Source: Candidatus Shapirobacteria bacterium (GTDB taxonomy: Bacteria; Patescibacteriota; Microgenomatia; UBA12405; UBA6130). From it: DNA of 64,000 nucleotides. The stretch covers positions 1 through 64,000 of the forward strand of contig JALTFB010000031.1 in assembly GCA_027007615.1 (NCBI GenBank). Reading direction: 5' to 3'. The position numbers and the translations under genes were made by a program. Below the pieces are notes generated by a model. It ran no database searches and was not told the DNA's origin. It was given only the letters and a program-made list of their open reading frames with translations. Numbering within the stretch: the first letter of the stretch is position 1; each line of letters begins with the position of its first letter. This document shows positions 1-8,276 of this stretch, piece by piece.

Positions 1-1072
1 CAAAAATAAGAATGTTGGAATCAACGGCCATGCCCAACGACAAAAGGAAACCGGCAATGCCCGGCATCGTTAAAGTAACCGGAATAATTTTATAAAGCAT
101 GAAACTGAGAATGCCGTAAATTCCCAAACCTAAAAGGGCCAAAAAACCCAGCCAACCGTAAACTAAAACCATAAATAGGCTTTCTATGACTACTCCGACT
201 ATCCCCGCCAAAAAAGCACGCCGCACCGATTCTCTCCCCAAGGTGGGGCTAATGCGCTGCTGCTCGATTAACCGCAAGGGAACCGGTAAAGCGCCGGCGT
301 TCAACTGAGAAACTATCTGGCGCGTTTCTTTAAGCTGAAAATTACCGCTAATCATCGCCTGGCCATTGGCAATCGGCTCTTTGATTTCCGGCGCCATCAA
401 GAGAAAATTGTCCAGAAAAATAGCCAGCCGCCGGCCCACATTTTCCTTGGTAAGTTGGGCAAATTTTTCCGCCCCGGCTTTATTGAAAGTTAAGGCAATA
501 TATGGCTTGCCTGTTTGCCTATTAAACTCTACCCGGGCCGATTGCAAATAGGCCCCGGTCAGGCCGGTATCTTTACCAAAGAGCTGCCGCAGGGATGCCG
601 CCTTGGTGGCTTTTTTGCTTTCAAGGCGAAAGTTTAATTGGGCCGTCTGCCCAATCAAGGCAACCGCTTGGCGGGGATTAATATTGCCGGGAATGTCAAT
701 TGTAAGCCGGTAATTGTTGCCTGCTTTTACTTGCCGGACGGCAACTTCGCCAAGCCCAAAAGCATCCACGCGACGATGAATATTGCTTTCCAACGCTTGC
801 CAAGCGCGAGCACGGTCAGCTGTCGCCACTTTATCCATTTGCGCCTGGAAAACCAAGTGGACACCGCCGGCCAAGTCAAGCCCTTTGCGAAGCTTTTGGG
901 ACAAAGAAAAATGCCAAGAACCCAGATGAAAACTTAAATTAGGCTTTTGTAAATGCCAGCTTACATTGCGGCCCAAAAGACGTTTCTCAATGTTAATTTG
1001 CCCCGGCCAATCAATTAATAAGCCGACAACCGTTATGAAAATAATAAGAGCCAAAACCCGGCGAGGAGTCAT
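1..1072 (-). CDS. secD: Protein translocase subunit SecD (partial, C-terminus outside window)
   Basis: About 357 codons are visible from an ATG at 1072; the reading frame runs off the window start, so the C-terminal end is missing. SecD pairs with SecF and uses the proton gradient to help SecYEG export proteins. The sequence shows an N-terminal membrane segment (about residues 6-21), the family motif GLDLAGGVHL (64-73), a long extracytoplasmic region, then membrane segments ending in GMAVDSNILIF at the window edge, which matches the conserved transmembrane motif of SecD. The start overlaps the stop of the upstream AbrB-like gene as ATGA, implying translational coupling. secF probably follows outside the window. 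Identification is firm. Confidence 0.93.
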   Translation of the reverse strand, partial: MTPRRVLALIIFITVVGLLIDWPGQINIEKRLLGRNVSWHLQKPNLSFHLGSWHFSLSQKLRKGLDLAGGVHLVFQAQMDKVATADRARAWQALESNIHRRVDAFGLGEVAVRQVKAGNNYRLTIDIPGNINPRQAVALIGQTAQLNFRLESKKATKAASLRQLFGKDTGLTGAYLQSARVEFNRQTGKPYIALTFNKAGAEKFAQLTKENVGRRLAIFLDNFLLMAPEIKEPIANGQAMISGNFQLKETRQIVSQLNAGALPVPLRLIEQQRISPTLGRESVRRAFLAGIVGVVIESLFMVLVYGWLGFLALLGLGIYGILSFMLYKIIPVTLTMPGIAGFLLSLGMAVDSNILIF

Positions 1073-1254
1073 TTCTTTTCCCAATTTAACAAACTTATTT
1101 GGCGCGGCTTGGGAAAACAATAAATTAAGCGCTGTTTATTGTCGTCCACCTTTATCTCCACCTCTTCCCCAAGCTGAATGTTCCACCCCCGGACAATCTG
1201 GCCCGGAACAGTCACGGCAAAACTATGGCCAGTCTTAAAAACTCGCCTTTTCAT
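1069..1254 (-). CDS. AbrB/MazE/SpoVT-like DNA-binding protein
   Basis: A 61-residue protein with the pattern of a swapped-hairpin AbrB domain: KTGHSFAVTVPGQIV near residues 7-21, then LGEEVEIKVDD. Such proteins are dimeric DNA binders, often antitoxins or small regulators. No toxin gene is adjacent; the neighbours are a winged-helix regulator upstream (3-base gap) and secD downstream (4-base overlap). It may regulate this operon or may simply be a stand-alone regulator. The family assignment rests on the short motif only. Confidence 0.7.
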   Translation of the reverse strand: MKRRVFKTGHSFAVTVPGQIVRGWNIQLGEEVEIKVDDNKQRLIYCFPKPRQISLLNWEKK

Positions 1255-1257
1255 CGT

Positions 1258-1851
1258 TTATTTATCCCGAAAAATAAATTCTTCATTGCCTACTAAAACC
1301 GCCACGCCCCTAAGAAGAAAGTTAACCAAAAACGGGTCGCCATTGCCATAACGAAGGCGGAATTCCGACCAATCCATCACCGCATAATTAATTTCTCTGC
1401 CACGGCGCTTTTCTTCGTGGCGAATAATTTTTCCCAATTCCGAAAGGACAACTCTTCCCACTATGATAAGATCGACGCCCTCGGCCGCCGCCGACCAGAC
1501 TAAGAACTGGTTTGACGCTAAAACCAAGCGAATACTTCCCAAACGGTCGCGCCTGCCCTGAATTTGCCCGCCTAAACCATAACTGCGTTCCATCAATAAC
1601 AAAAGGGGATAAAACAAAGGATGGCGATAATTCAAGGCAAAGAAAAGGCGATTGCCTCGCTGCTCCGAGTGCAATAGCCCGGTTTTTTCTAATTTAAGGA
1701 GTTCGCGCCTAACGGCATTTATCTTGCCTTTTATCCGCTTTGTTAACTCCCGAATGTAAAAGGCCTCTCGGGGGCGGGCAAAAAATTCTGCTAGCAACTG
1801 GCGGCGAGTATTTGAAATAAAAAGCGCTGCTAATGTTTTTTTAGGATTCAT
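1258..1851 (-). CDS. Winged-helix regulator with degenerate nucleotidyltransferase-like domain
   Basis: 197 residues. The N-terminal ~70 residues read as a winged helix (FISNTRRQLLAEFF, then FYIRELTKRI and INAVRRELLKLEKTGLL), of the type found in ArsR-like regulators. The C-terminal half (about 105-195) resembles the minimal nucleotidyltransferase fold (VDLIIVGRVV followed later by REINYAVMDWSEF), but the GS-x-D-x-D metal-binding motif is not intact, so catalysis is doubtful. This two-domain layout is a known form of predicted sensor/regulator. It overlaps the DUF3048 gene upstream by 11 bases. Targets are unknown; autoregulation of the operon is an inference. Confidence 0.65.
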   Translation of the reverse strand: MNPKKTLAALFISNTRRQLLAEFFARPREAFYIRELTKRIKGKINAVRRELLKLEKTGLLHSEQRGNRLFFALNYRHPLFYPLLLLMERSYGLGGQIQGRRDRLGSIRLVLASNQFLVWSAAAEGVDLIIVGRVVLSELGKIIRHEEKRRGREINYAVMDWSEFRLRYGNGDPFLVNFLLRGVAVLVGNEEFIFRDK

Positions 1852-3031
1852 AATTTATCTTTGTTCCTATGGGCAAGGCTTCTATCCAAATTTGGCCACG
1901 GTTAAATTTAATTTCTTGCCCTCGGTTGTCATAAAAGATGGTACGCTTTTGCCGGGCCGGCTTCCTCCAACTAGCCTTGATTATGCGCCCATCTTCCAGG
2001 ACAACCGCCTTGCCTCGGCCGATAGTGCCGTAAAGCATATGCATATGCCCATCTACAGGCCCTATTTGTTTTACAAATTGCAAAACAATTGTTTTGGCTG
2101 TAAGCTGTTTGCCTGTTGAAAAATCAATTTGCGGGCTGCCGCCATTCTCACGCCGATAATCATTAGCCGCTGGATCGTACTGCCAACCTACCCGATAAGC
2201 ATTATATCCGGGCCAAAAATAAAAACTGGCTTTTTTCATTTGCGGAGGGTTGGCCTTTTGATCGTTCTTGAATTTCCAAGGCCGGAAATAGTCTTTATCC
2301 CAGCCGGCTAAATTACGTTTTGCCGCCAAATCCCAAAGAGCTCGGGTATTGCAATACATTGTGTGCTCCGTAGCCCGCAACCGGCCATCTCTCTCCGGTT
2401 CCCGCCGGCATTGGCGGTACCTTAAAGCAAATTGGTTCATATCGGAATGGTGCTTGGGCGACAGCCAACCATAACGATCGATTTGCTCCAAAGCTTGAGC
2501 GCGCGGATCACTGGTACAGCGCCCCCCCGAAGGAGCACTGCAATTGGCCCCGCCAACATGATTATAAAGAGGATAGGCGGAGTATTCCGAAGCCCAATCG
2601 AGAAAATAGGTCCGCGCCGAACGCACCGGGCCAACATCATAGGTCCGTGACACTTGTTTAGCGGCACGGCAATAATACACTCCCATAAAACGAGTAATAC
2701 CCCCCTCCGCTACCGCCTCGTAAACAACATCCGCCCTCGACAGCCCCGATTGAGGCCGGGCTTGCTTATGGTTTTCAATCATTACCAATAGGGGGCGCCT
2801 CTTCTGCCAAATTTGCTGTTGGGCTTTAGTAAAATATTCTCCATTTAAAGGGCAAGCTTGGTCGCGGGGACCGGAAAACCGGATTACTCCTTTATTAACA
2901 GTTTTGTTGTCAGCCAAAGGTTGGACTACGCTTGCTTGAGAAACAAAATGCGAAAAACCCCAAAAAGCCAAGCCCGCCGCCAACAAATAACTCCCGAAAT
3001 AAGGTAATAATAAAAATAATTTGCGCTTCAT
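1841..3031 (-). CDS. DUF3048 (YerB-like) exported protein
   Basis: 396 residues with one N-terminal membrane/signal segment (about residues 6-27) and the DUF3048 core: RPLLVMIENHKQARPQSGL, then ADVVYEAVAEGGITRFMGVY near residues 79-120, and a C-terminal part with GPVDGHMHMLYGTIGRGKA. The family (B. subtilis YerB is the named member) is extracytoplasmic and of unknown biochemical role; Bacillus YerB is annotated as a lipoprotein, but I see no lipobox here. The start overlaps the stop of the DUF4446 gene by 4 bases. Family assignment is good; function is unknown. Confidence 0.82.
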   Translation of the reverse strand: MKRKLFLLLPYFGSYLLAAGLAFWGFSHFVSQASVVQPLADNKTVNKGVIRFSGPRDQACPLNGEYFTKAQQQIWQKRRPLLVMIENHKQARPQSGLSRADVVYEAVAEGGITRFMGVYYCRAAKQVSRTYDVGPVRSARTYFLDWASEYSAYPLYNHVGGANCSAPSGGRCTSDPRAQALEQIDRYGWLSPKHHSDMNQFALRYRQCRREPERDGRLRATEHTMYCNTRALWDLAAKRNLAGWDKDYFRPWKFKNDQKANPPQMKKASFYFWPGYNAYRVGWQYDPAANDYRRENGGSPQIDFSTGKQLTAKTIVLQFVKQIGPVDGHMHMLYGTIGRGKAVVLEDGRIIKASWRKPARQKRTIFYDNRGQEIKFNRGQIWIEALPIGTKINYES

Positions 3032-3513
3032 TCTTCTTTCTCCTTTAAGGCATTTTTAACTGCTAATTTTTCTTCTTTTGATAAAGCTTGCCCTTTCTTG
3101 GACATCTTTTCCTGGATAATTTTAGCATATATGCGCGTTCCTGTCCGACTATGAAAAGACGTTAAAACCAATCCTTTGCCTAAATTATTCATCAGCGCCA
3201 ATGCAAAGCTCTGCTGGCCTCCGGTTTCGCTAAAAGGGTTAAATTTCATCATCCCCACTCGGCTGAACCGCCGCTGCTGCTTTTCCTGAATATCGGCCAG
3301 TTGCTTCTTAATCAAACTTATCTCTTTTTCGTCAGCGGTGATTTTTGCCAATAGCTTATCTAGAATATCCTTCAAGCTGCCTTCTTTAACCGCCGCCAAG
3401 CGTTGGTAATGTGATGACAAGCGCCAGAAGGACCGGATTAAAAAAATAACCAGCACAAAGGAAAAGCCCGCTAGAAAAAGAGTGGCATAAAATAGAACTT
3501 TATTCTCAACCAT
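3028..3513 (-). CDS. DUF4446 membrane-anchored protein
   Basis: 161 residues from the ATG at 3513. An in-frame start at 3549 exists but lies inside a terminator hairpin, so the shorter form is preferred. There is one N-terminal membrane helix, a coiled-coil-like charged stretch (roughly residues 35-80), and the DUF4446 signature MMKFNPFSETGGQQSFALAL followed by SFHSRTGTRIYAK. The topology suggests the conserved domain is cytoplasmic. The function of the family is not known. It overlaps the DUF3048 gene start by 4 bases. No Shine-Dalgarno is visible before the chosen start. Confidence 0.78.
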   Translation of the reverse strand: MVENKVLFYATLFLAGFSFVLVIFLIRSFWRLSSHYQRLAAVKEGSLKDILDKLLAKITADEKEISLIKKQLADIQEKQQRRFSRVGMMKFNPFSETGGQQSFALALMNNLGKGLVLTSFHSRTGTRIYAKIIQEKMSKKGQALSKEEKLAVKNALKEKEE

Positions 3514-3529
3514 AATTAATTTTAACACG

Positions 3530-3562
3530 AAAAAGCCCGCCCCTATCAAGAGCGAGCTTTTT
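3530..3562 (-). terminator. Intrinsic terminator after the DUF5679 gene
   Basis: On the minus strand an 11-bp stem (AAAAAGCTCGC pairing with GCGGGCTTTTT, one G-U) encloses an 11-base loop, and the stem's 3' arm ends in five T. It sits 16 bases past the DUF5679 stop and would separate that gene from the DUF4446 operon. Confidence 0.75.
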
Positions 3563-3577
3563 CAACGCTGTCGTTCT

Positions 3578-3724
3578 TCAGGCTCCCAAAATTTTAAACA
3601 TTTTGGTTCCGCAGACGGGACAAACCGCCCGAGCAGCCCGACGGCCATTCTTAAGAGTAACGTTTTCGACTTCGCTATCCGCAACGTCTACTTTTTTACG
3701 ACATTTAACACAGTAAAACATCAT
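3578..3724 (-). CDS. DUF5679 zinc-ribbon protein
   Basis: A 48-residue ORF from ATG 3724 to TGA 3578. It has two CxxC knuckles, YCVKC near residue 4 and VCPVCG near 34, separated by VTLKNGRRAARA, which is the characteristic DUF5679 pattern (a VTLKNGRPAxxG-like linker followed by CPVCGTKMFxI). Members are very small treble-clef or zinc-ribbon proteins frequent in Patescibacteria; their role is unknown. A Shine-Dalgarno (GCAGGA) lies 5 bases before the start. A terminator follows. The TGA stop supports the standard code. Confidence 0.8.
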   Translation of the reverse strand: MMFYCVKCRKKVDVADSEVENVTLKNGRRAARAVCPVCGTKMFKILGA

Positions 3725-3748
3725 TTTCCTGCTCACCCCCTTTCGGGC

Positions 3749-3777
3749 AGGAGGATATATTGAGCAAATTACCTCCT
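3749..3777 (-). promoter_or_regulatory. Inverted repeat in the leader of the DUF5679 gene
   Basis: AGGAGG, overlapping the stop of the upstream gene, is complementary to CCTCCT 17 bases downstream on the minus strand. TGCTCA (about 3760-3765) and CCTGC (about 3744-3748) could each also pair with the GAGCAGG that contains the DUF5679 Shine-Dalgarno. The alternatives are mutually exclusive on paper; whether they form is unknown. Confidence 0.3.
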
Positions 3778-4075
3778 AATACCATTTCCAATATAGCACA
3801 AGTTCAATTAAGATTGCAACGCCTGCCCAAAAAAGGCTGAAGAATAAGTCTCGTTTTATAGCTATCAATTGGTTTTTATCGGTGAATGCCGGCATCATCT
3901 TTTCTTCGTTTTTAATTTTAGTTTCCCCTTCGTCACTTATGGTTTTTTTCTGGCTTTTTTTCTCTATCCTATCTTCTCTCGCGTCTTCCCTCGCGGCAAT
4001 TTTTTGCCAATGGCGCCAGCTCTTTTCTTTCCGACGGCGGGTTTTATGTCGATTCCCCATAGCTAATTTTACCAT
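3776..4075 (-). CDS. Small basic protein with C-terminal membrane helix
   Basis: 99 residues; not a recognised family. The N-terminal ~60 residues are very highly charged (RHKTRRRKEK and REDAREDRIEKKSQKK), followed by a single C-terminal membrane helix (about residues 78-96, LFWAGVAILIELVLYWKWY). The ATG at 4075 overlaps the comM stop (ATGGTAA arrangement), consistent with coupling; an internal ATG at 4060 (MGNRHK) is an alternative. It is likely a tail-anchored protein with a cytoplasmic basic part. Confidence 0.55.
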   Translation of the reverse strand: MVKLAMGNRHKTRRRKEKSWRHWQKIAAREDAREDRIEKKSQKKTISDEGETKIKNEEKMMPAFTDKNQLIAIKRDLFFSLFWAGVAILIELVLYWKWY

Positions 4076-5622
4076 TTTTCCAAATTAAGGCGGTATTGTA
4101 AAGCTTCGGCAACAAAAGGCATGGCGACTTCGTTCTCATTGGCCAAATCAGCAATCGTTTGGGCGATTTTTAACACTTTAAAATAGGCCCTTGCCGAAAG
4201 ACTCATCTTTTGCGCTGCCTGATTTAGAAAGGCGGAGGCCTCGCTGTTTACTTTTATTAAATCACGCACATCTTTGCTGCCCATCTCTGCATTAGCCTGA
4301 AAAAACAATTTTCTCTTGGCAAAGCGCTGGCGCTGGCGCCGGCGCGCTTTTTCTACCCTTTGCCTAATGGCGGCCGAACTTTCATTCTGGCTATCGCGCA
4401 ACGATGCCGTTAGCTTTTTAATTTTAACCGGCGGGACAACTATTTGGATGTCTATTCTGTCCATAATGGGTCCGGAAAGCTTCTTACGATAGCGGGCGAT
4501 TTGGCCCGGCGAACAGCGGCAAGCAACCGTCGGGTGTCCCAAATACCCGCAAGGGCAAGGATTAGAGGCAGCCACCAAAAGAAATTTGGAAATGAAAGTG
4601 GCGCTGCCGGCAGCTCGAGAAATGCGCACTTGGCCATCTTCCAACGGTTGGCGCAAAGCCTCTAAAACACTGCGGGGAAATTCAGCAAATTCATCTAGGA
4701 AAAGAATGCCGCGATGAGCCAAACTAACCTCGCCCGGCTGCAACTTAGCTCCACCCCCGACTAAACCCACTCGGCTGATAGTATGGTGCGGCGCGCAAAA
4801 GGGGCGGCGGCGAATTATTGATTCCCCCGGCGTCAGGTTGCCGGTTACCGAATAAATGCGCGTTACCTCCAAAGCTTCTTGCGGCGTTAGCGATGGCATA
4901 ATGCCCGGCATTGCTCGCGCCAGCATCGTTTTACCGGCGCCGGGGCTTCCCAAAAGAAAAATATTATGCCCGCCGGCGGCGGCAATTTCCAAGGCCCGGC
5001 GGGCCTGGTATTGGCCCACTATTTGGGCCATATCAAATTCCGCTTTAGCCGCAGATAATAACGAAGCTACGTTAATATTGTTCAGGGGCGCAATTTTGCC
5101 CCGGCCGCTAAGAAAAGCTACTAATTCCATTAAGTTGGCCACTGGATAAACATCCAAACCGCTAAAACAGGCTGCCTCCGCCGCCGCCGACCGAGGGACA
5201 AAAAGCCGCCGGAAATTGTTTTTATGGGCAAAATCTGCCAATAAAAATACCCCCCGGGTATGGCGCAAAGACCCGTCCAACGAAAGTTCCCCGAAAAACA
5301 AGCTATTCTTAAGCAAATTGCTGCGGAAACGAGCGGATTCCGAAGCCATTAGAATAGCAATCGCAATTGGCAAATCGTAAAATGAGCCCTCTTTGGCAAC
5401 ATCGGCAGGGGCAAGATTTATGGTAATTTTCGTGCGGCTGGGGAATTGTATGCCTGAATTATCGATAGCCACCCGGACCCGTTCACGCGCTTCATCCACT
5501 GCCTTGCTAGCCAAGCCAACAATATTAAAGGAAGGGAAAGCCCGTTTAACTATTTCCACTTCCACCTCTATTTTTATCGTTTCCAAGCCCCGATGGGCTA
5601 CCGAGTACACTTTTGCCAACAT
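4069..5622 (-). CDS. comM: YifB/ComM family Mg-chelatase-like AAA+ ATPase
   Basis: 517 residues from the ATG at 5622 (MLAKVYSVAHRGLE), which matches the family N-terminus better than the in-frame start at 5658. The N-terminal part is a Lon-protease-like fold typical of YifB (DLPIAIAIL). It is followed by the Mg-chelatase AAA+ module with Walker A GSPGAGKT (about 225-232), Walker B ILFLDEFAEF, and the C-terminal Mg_chelatase_C region. ComM is a hexameric helicase promoting branch migration during natural transformation. Patescibacteria often keep competence genes for DNA uptake, so this is plausible. The start region faces a divergent promoter. Confidence 0.92.
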   Translation of the reverse strand: MLAKVYSVAHRGLETIKIEVEVEIVKRAFPSFNIVGLASKAVDEARERVRVAIDNSGIQFPSRTKITINLAPADVAKEGSFYDLPIAIAILMASESARFRSNLLKNSLFFGELSLDGSLRHTRGVFLLADFAHKNNFRRLFVPRSAAAEAACFSGLDVYPVANLMELVAFLSGRGKIAPLNNINVASLLSAAKAEFDMAQIVGQYQARRALEIAAAGGHNIFLLGSPGAGKTMLARAMPGIMPSLTPQEALEVTRIYSVTGNLTPGESIIRRRPFCAPHHTISRVGLVGGGAKLQPGEVSLAHRGILFLDEFAEFPRSVLEALRQPLEDGQVRISRAAGSATFISKFLLVAASNPCPCGYLGHPTVACRCSPGQIARYRKKLSGPIMDRIDIQIVVPPVKIKKLTASLRDSQNESSAAIRQRVEKARRRQRQRFAKRKLFFQANAEMGSKDVRDLIKVNSEASAFLNQAAQKMSLSARAYFKVLKIAQTIADLANENEVAMPFVAEALQYRLNLEKW

Positions 5623-5684
5623 TAGTCCCATTCTGACGGAAAAATACCAGCCGGTCAAGATTATGCCGCCGGCCGGAGTAAAAC

Positions 5685-5714
5685 TTTACTTTGCCATCCG
5701 GTATTTTCTATAAT
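5685..5714 (+). promoter_or_regulatory. Promoter of the methyltransferase gene
   Basis: TTTACT, an 18-base spacer, and a perfect TATAAT at 5709-5714. Only 5 bases separate the -10 box from the ATG at 5720, so the transcript would begin at or next to the start codon. Confidence 0.6.
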
Positions 5715-5719
5715 TTGCC

Positions 5720-6331
5720 ATGGCCCTGAAAGATTTCTTTAACCAACGCTACCAGCAGAGTAACAATATCTTCGGCACCGAGCCTATTGATATTGTAGCC
5801 AAAGCGGCCAAACTGCTGCCCAAAAACGCCAAGGTTATTGAGTTGGGCGTAGGCGAAGGCCGCAACGCCCTCTACTTGGCCCGCCGCGGTCACAGCGTGC
5901 TGGGCATTGACAATGCGGCGGCGGCTATTGAAAACTTGAGAAATAGCCTAAAAAAGGAAAATCTAAAGATGGAAACCATCGTTACCGACGCAAGCCAATA
6001 CCGGTTCAAACAAAAATTTGACCTCATTATCGCCACCGGCCTGCTCCATTTCTTACCGCCCGATGTTGGCAACAGCCTAATCGCCCGCATAAAAAAAGCC
6101 ACTAAAGATGGCGGGCTTAACCTTATCGCCACCCTGGCCAGCGACCATCCCCGCCGCAAGATGCCCCATATTTATAAAAACCAGGAACTTAAAAGGCTCT
6201 ATCAGGATTGGGAAATTATCATTTACGAGGAAGTTGCCGGCCATTTCCACGGCATGGCTATTAACCCCCAATTCCAACCGCCAAAAGTAGCCAAACTGTT
6301 AGCCAGAAAGCCTGCCCCCTTAAAACCATAA
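5720..6331 (+). CDS. Class I SAM-dependent methyltransferase (TehB-like)
   Basis: 203 residues. The glycine-rich SAM loop VIELGVGEGR lies at residues 39-48, the acidic residue ending beta-2 in GIDNA near 63, and motif LIIATGLLHFLPP near 112. The layout resembles TehB/UbiE-type small-molecule methyltransferases, but the substrate cannot be read from the sequence. The C-terminal part (AGHFHGMAINP) is a TehB-like feature. It is transcribed alone on the plus strand, divergent from comM, from a promoter whose -10 box nearly abuts the ATG. Confidence 0.78.
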   Translation: MALKDFFNQRYQQSNNIFGTEPIDIVAKAAKLLPKNAKVIELGVGEGRNALYLARRGHSVLGIDNAAAAIENLRNSLKKENLKMETIVTDASQYRFKQKFDLIIATGLLHFLPPDVGNSLIARIKKATKDGGLNLIATLASDHPRRKMPHIYKNQELKRLYQDWEIIIYEEVAGHFHGMAINPQFQPPKVAKLLARKPAPLKP

Positions 6332-6371
6332 TTGCCATATGCAGAAACCAACGCCGCCGGGCCTTTTTTGC

Positions 6372-6377
6372 TATAAT
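6372..6377 (+). promoter_or_regulatory. -10 box for tRNA-Arg
   Basis: A perfect TATAAT ends 9 bases before the first tRNA base. No good -35 box is visible at the expected distance. Confidence 0.5.
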
Positions 6378-6386
6378 TCAATAAAT

Positions 6387-6459
6387 GTCCCCGTAGCTTA
6401 ATTGGACAGAGCGCCGGCCTCCGGAGCCGGATATGAGGGTTCAAGTCCCCCCGGGGACA
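6387..6459 (+). tRNA. tRNA-Arg (anticodon CCG)
   Basis: The acceptor arms GTCCCCG and CGGGGAC pair fully. The anticodon stem CCGGC/GCCGG encloses the loop CTCCGGA, with anticodon CCG at 6421-6423 reading CGG codons. The T arm has TTCAAGT with one A-C mismatch in its stem. CCA is not encoded (bases after the discriminator A are CTC). dnaG starts 18 bases downstream and may be co-transcribed. Confidence 0.93.
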
Positions 6460-6476
6460 CTCAAGGCAATAACACC

Positions 6477-8258
6477 ATGGATCAAATTGAAGAGATAAAA
6501 TCTAAGATTGATATCGTTGACTTGATCGGCGAGTATGTTTCGCTTAAAAAAGCCGGCCGTAACTTCAAGGCTCTCTGCCCTTTTCACCACGAAAAAACGC
6601 CCTCTTTTATTGTTTCCCCCGAATTGCAAATCTTCAAATGCTTCGGCTGCGGAGCTAGCGGTGACATTATCAAATTTTTACAACTTTATGAGAAAATGGA
6701 TTTTTGGGAAGCTGTTGAATTTCTGGCTAAACGAGCCGGGGTTAAACTCCAGCAGCATCAGTACAACCCCGAAGAGGAAGTCCGCCGGCAAATTTACGGG
6801 CTTAACCAAATTGCCGCCCAATTTTATCATTTTCTGCTCCTCCGCCATCCTCTCGGCCAGCCGGCCCGCCAATACTTGAAAAGCCGCGGCATTAATGCCG
6901 ATACTATAGAAAAATTTCAACTTGGGTTCTCGCCTCTCCAGGGCACCGCCCTCACCCAATATCTTCTTAAAAAAAAGGGTTTTCGCCCCCAAGAGCTCCA
7001 ACAAAGCGGCATTTTCTTTCAGCTAAAGCAACCCCTTAATGGCTACCGCCTTTTTGATCGTTTCCATGGGCGCATTGTTTTCCCCCTCTATGACCACCGC
7101 GGCAATATCACCAGCTTTTCCGGCCGGCTTATCCCCAGTTTATTGAGCAAAGAAAACGAACGGGGAAAATATATCAATGGGCCGGAAACAGCCGCCTACC
7201 ATAAATCACACCATCTTTTCGGCCTTTACTTTAGTCGCGATTTTATCCGCCGGGAAAAAAGCATCATTTTGGTAGAAGGAGAATTTGACTACCTTTCCAG
7301 CTGGCAGGCAGGAGTTCGCAATTTAGCCGCCGTTAAGGGAACGGCTTTTACTTTAGAACAAATTAAACTTCTGCGGCGCTTCACCGGCAAATTAAAACTG
7401 GCTCTTGACAGTGATTTTGCCGGAGAGCAAGCTGCCCTGCGAAGCATAAACCTAGCGGAAAACGAAGGTTTGGAAGTAAGCGTCGTTTCCTTGCCTCCGC
7501 CATTCAAAGACCCCGATGAGTTAGCTGAAAAAAAACCTCGGGCGTGGCAAAAAGCAGTGGAAAAGACTATCCCCGTTTGGGACTTTGTTATCCAATCCGC
7601 TTTAAAACGGTTCGCGCCTTTAAATCCCCAAGCGAAAAAGAACATTTTAGCCGCCACTTTGCCGTTTTTGCGCCAAATTGGCAATGAAGTTGTCAGGTTG
7701 GATTATTACCATAAATTGGCCTTAGCATTGGAAACCAACGTCGAGGCTGTAATCATCGAAGCCAATAAACAAATTCCCGCTGCCAATAGCGTCTTGGTCC
7801 CCGGGGCTTCCCCGCCAAAACTCCCCGTTGACCGCGCTACCCTTCTAGAAGACTATATCCTTTCTCTAGTCATCCTTAGCCGCCATCCGCATAAATATCA
7901 TTTTCGGCCAGCGACATTCTTCGCCAAACGCGTTTACCAACTTTTGCAAGATTATTTGAGCAAAACCCGAAAAAACAAATTCAATACCACTCTATTTATC
8001 AAAACTCTTCCCCGCGAGCTGCAAGATAAGTTACAAGAGCTTATCTTGCGTTGGAGCGAAAACCTGCCTGGCAGCATTGCAAAAGAGATAGAACAAACGA
8101 AACAAGAACTCGAAAAAATACGGCTTCACCAAAAGCTTAAAAAAATAGGCCAACAAATCGCCCAAGCGGAACAAAAGCAAGGAGTTGGCCTTGGCCTATT
8201 GGGAAAAAAGTTCCAAAAAATCAGCCGGCGGCTAATTGCATTAGAAAAGCGAAAATGA
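6477..8258 (+). CDS. dnaG: DNA primase DnaG
   Basis: 593 residues from the ATG at 6477; the longer open frame extends into the tRNA and is rejected. AAGG ten bases upstream is a weak ribosome site. The CHC2 zinc finger has C34, H37, C55 and C58. The Toprim catalytic centre is visible as VEGEFD (E267) and LALDSD (D311, D313). The C-terminal region is the helicase-interaction part. The protein makes RNA primers at the fork. It is followed 18 bases later by rpoD, the classical dnaG-rpoD pairing; the rpoD promoter lies at the end of dnaG. Confidence 0.97.
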   Translation: MDQIEEIKSKIDIVDLIGEYVSLKKAGRNFKALCPFHHEKTPSFIVSPELQIFKCFGCGASGDIIKFLQLYEKMDFWEAVEFLAKRAGVKLQQHQYNPEEEVRRQIYGLNQIAAQFYHFLLLRHPLGQPARQYLKSRGINADTIEKFQLGFSPLQGTALTQYLLKKKGFRPQELQQSGIFFQLKQPLNGYRLFDRFHGRIVFPLYDHRGNITSFSGRLIPSLLSKENERGKYINGPETAAYHKSHHLFGLYFSRDFIRREKSIILVEGEFDYLSSWQAGVRNLAAVKGTAFTLEQIKLLRRFTGKLKLALDSDFAGEQAALRSINLAENEGLEVSVVSLPPPFKDPDELAEKKPRAWQKAVEKTIPVWDFVIQSALKRFAPLNPQAKKNILAATLPFLRQIGNEVVRLDYYHKLALALETNVEAVIIEANKQIPAANSVLVPGASPPKLPVDRATLLEDYILSLVILSRHPHKYHFRPATFFAKRVYQLLQDYLSKTRKNKFNTTLFIKTLPRELQDKLQELILRWSENLPGSIAKEIEQTKQELEKIRLHQKLKKIGQQIAQAEQKQGVGLGLLGKKFQKISRRLIALEKRK

Positions 8259-8264
8259 TAGAAT
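8236..8264 (+). promoter_or_regulatory. Promoter of rpoD inside the dnaG 3' end
   Basis: TTGCAT, a 17-base spacer and TAGAAT (8259-8264). The rpoD ATG lies 12 bases after the -10 box and has no Shine-Dalgarno, so the mRNA leader would be about 5 bases. Confidence 0.5.
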
Positions 8265-8276
8265 AATCCTAAATCA

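Noticed and set aside
2437..2667. ORFs on the opposite strand or other frames of DUF3048 and of many other genes
   Set aside because: They are shadows: no family motifs, no ribosome sites, and they overlap convincing genes completely.
3578..3580. Possible UGA recoding (glycine code of Gracilibacteria/Absconditabacteria)
   Set aside because: TGA ends several well-conserved genes at the right place (DUF5679, rplW, rpsE), and no conserved protein has in-frame TGA.
6402..6476. N-terminal extension of dnaG by 25 codons
   Set aside because: It starts inside tRNA-Arg; the family N-terminus and ATG at 6477 fit better.
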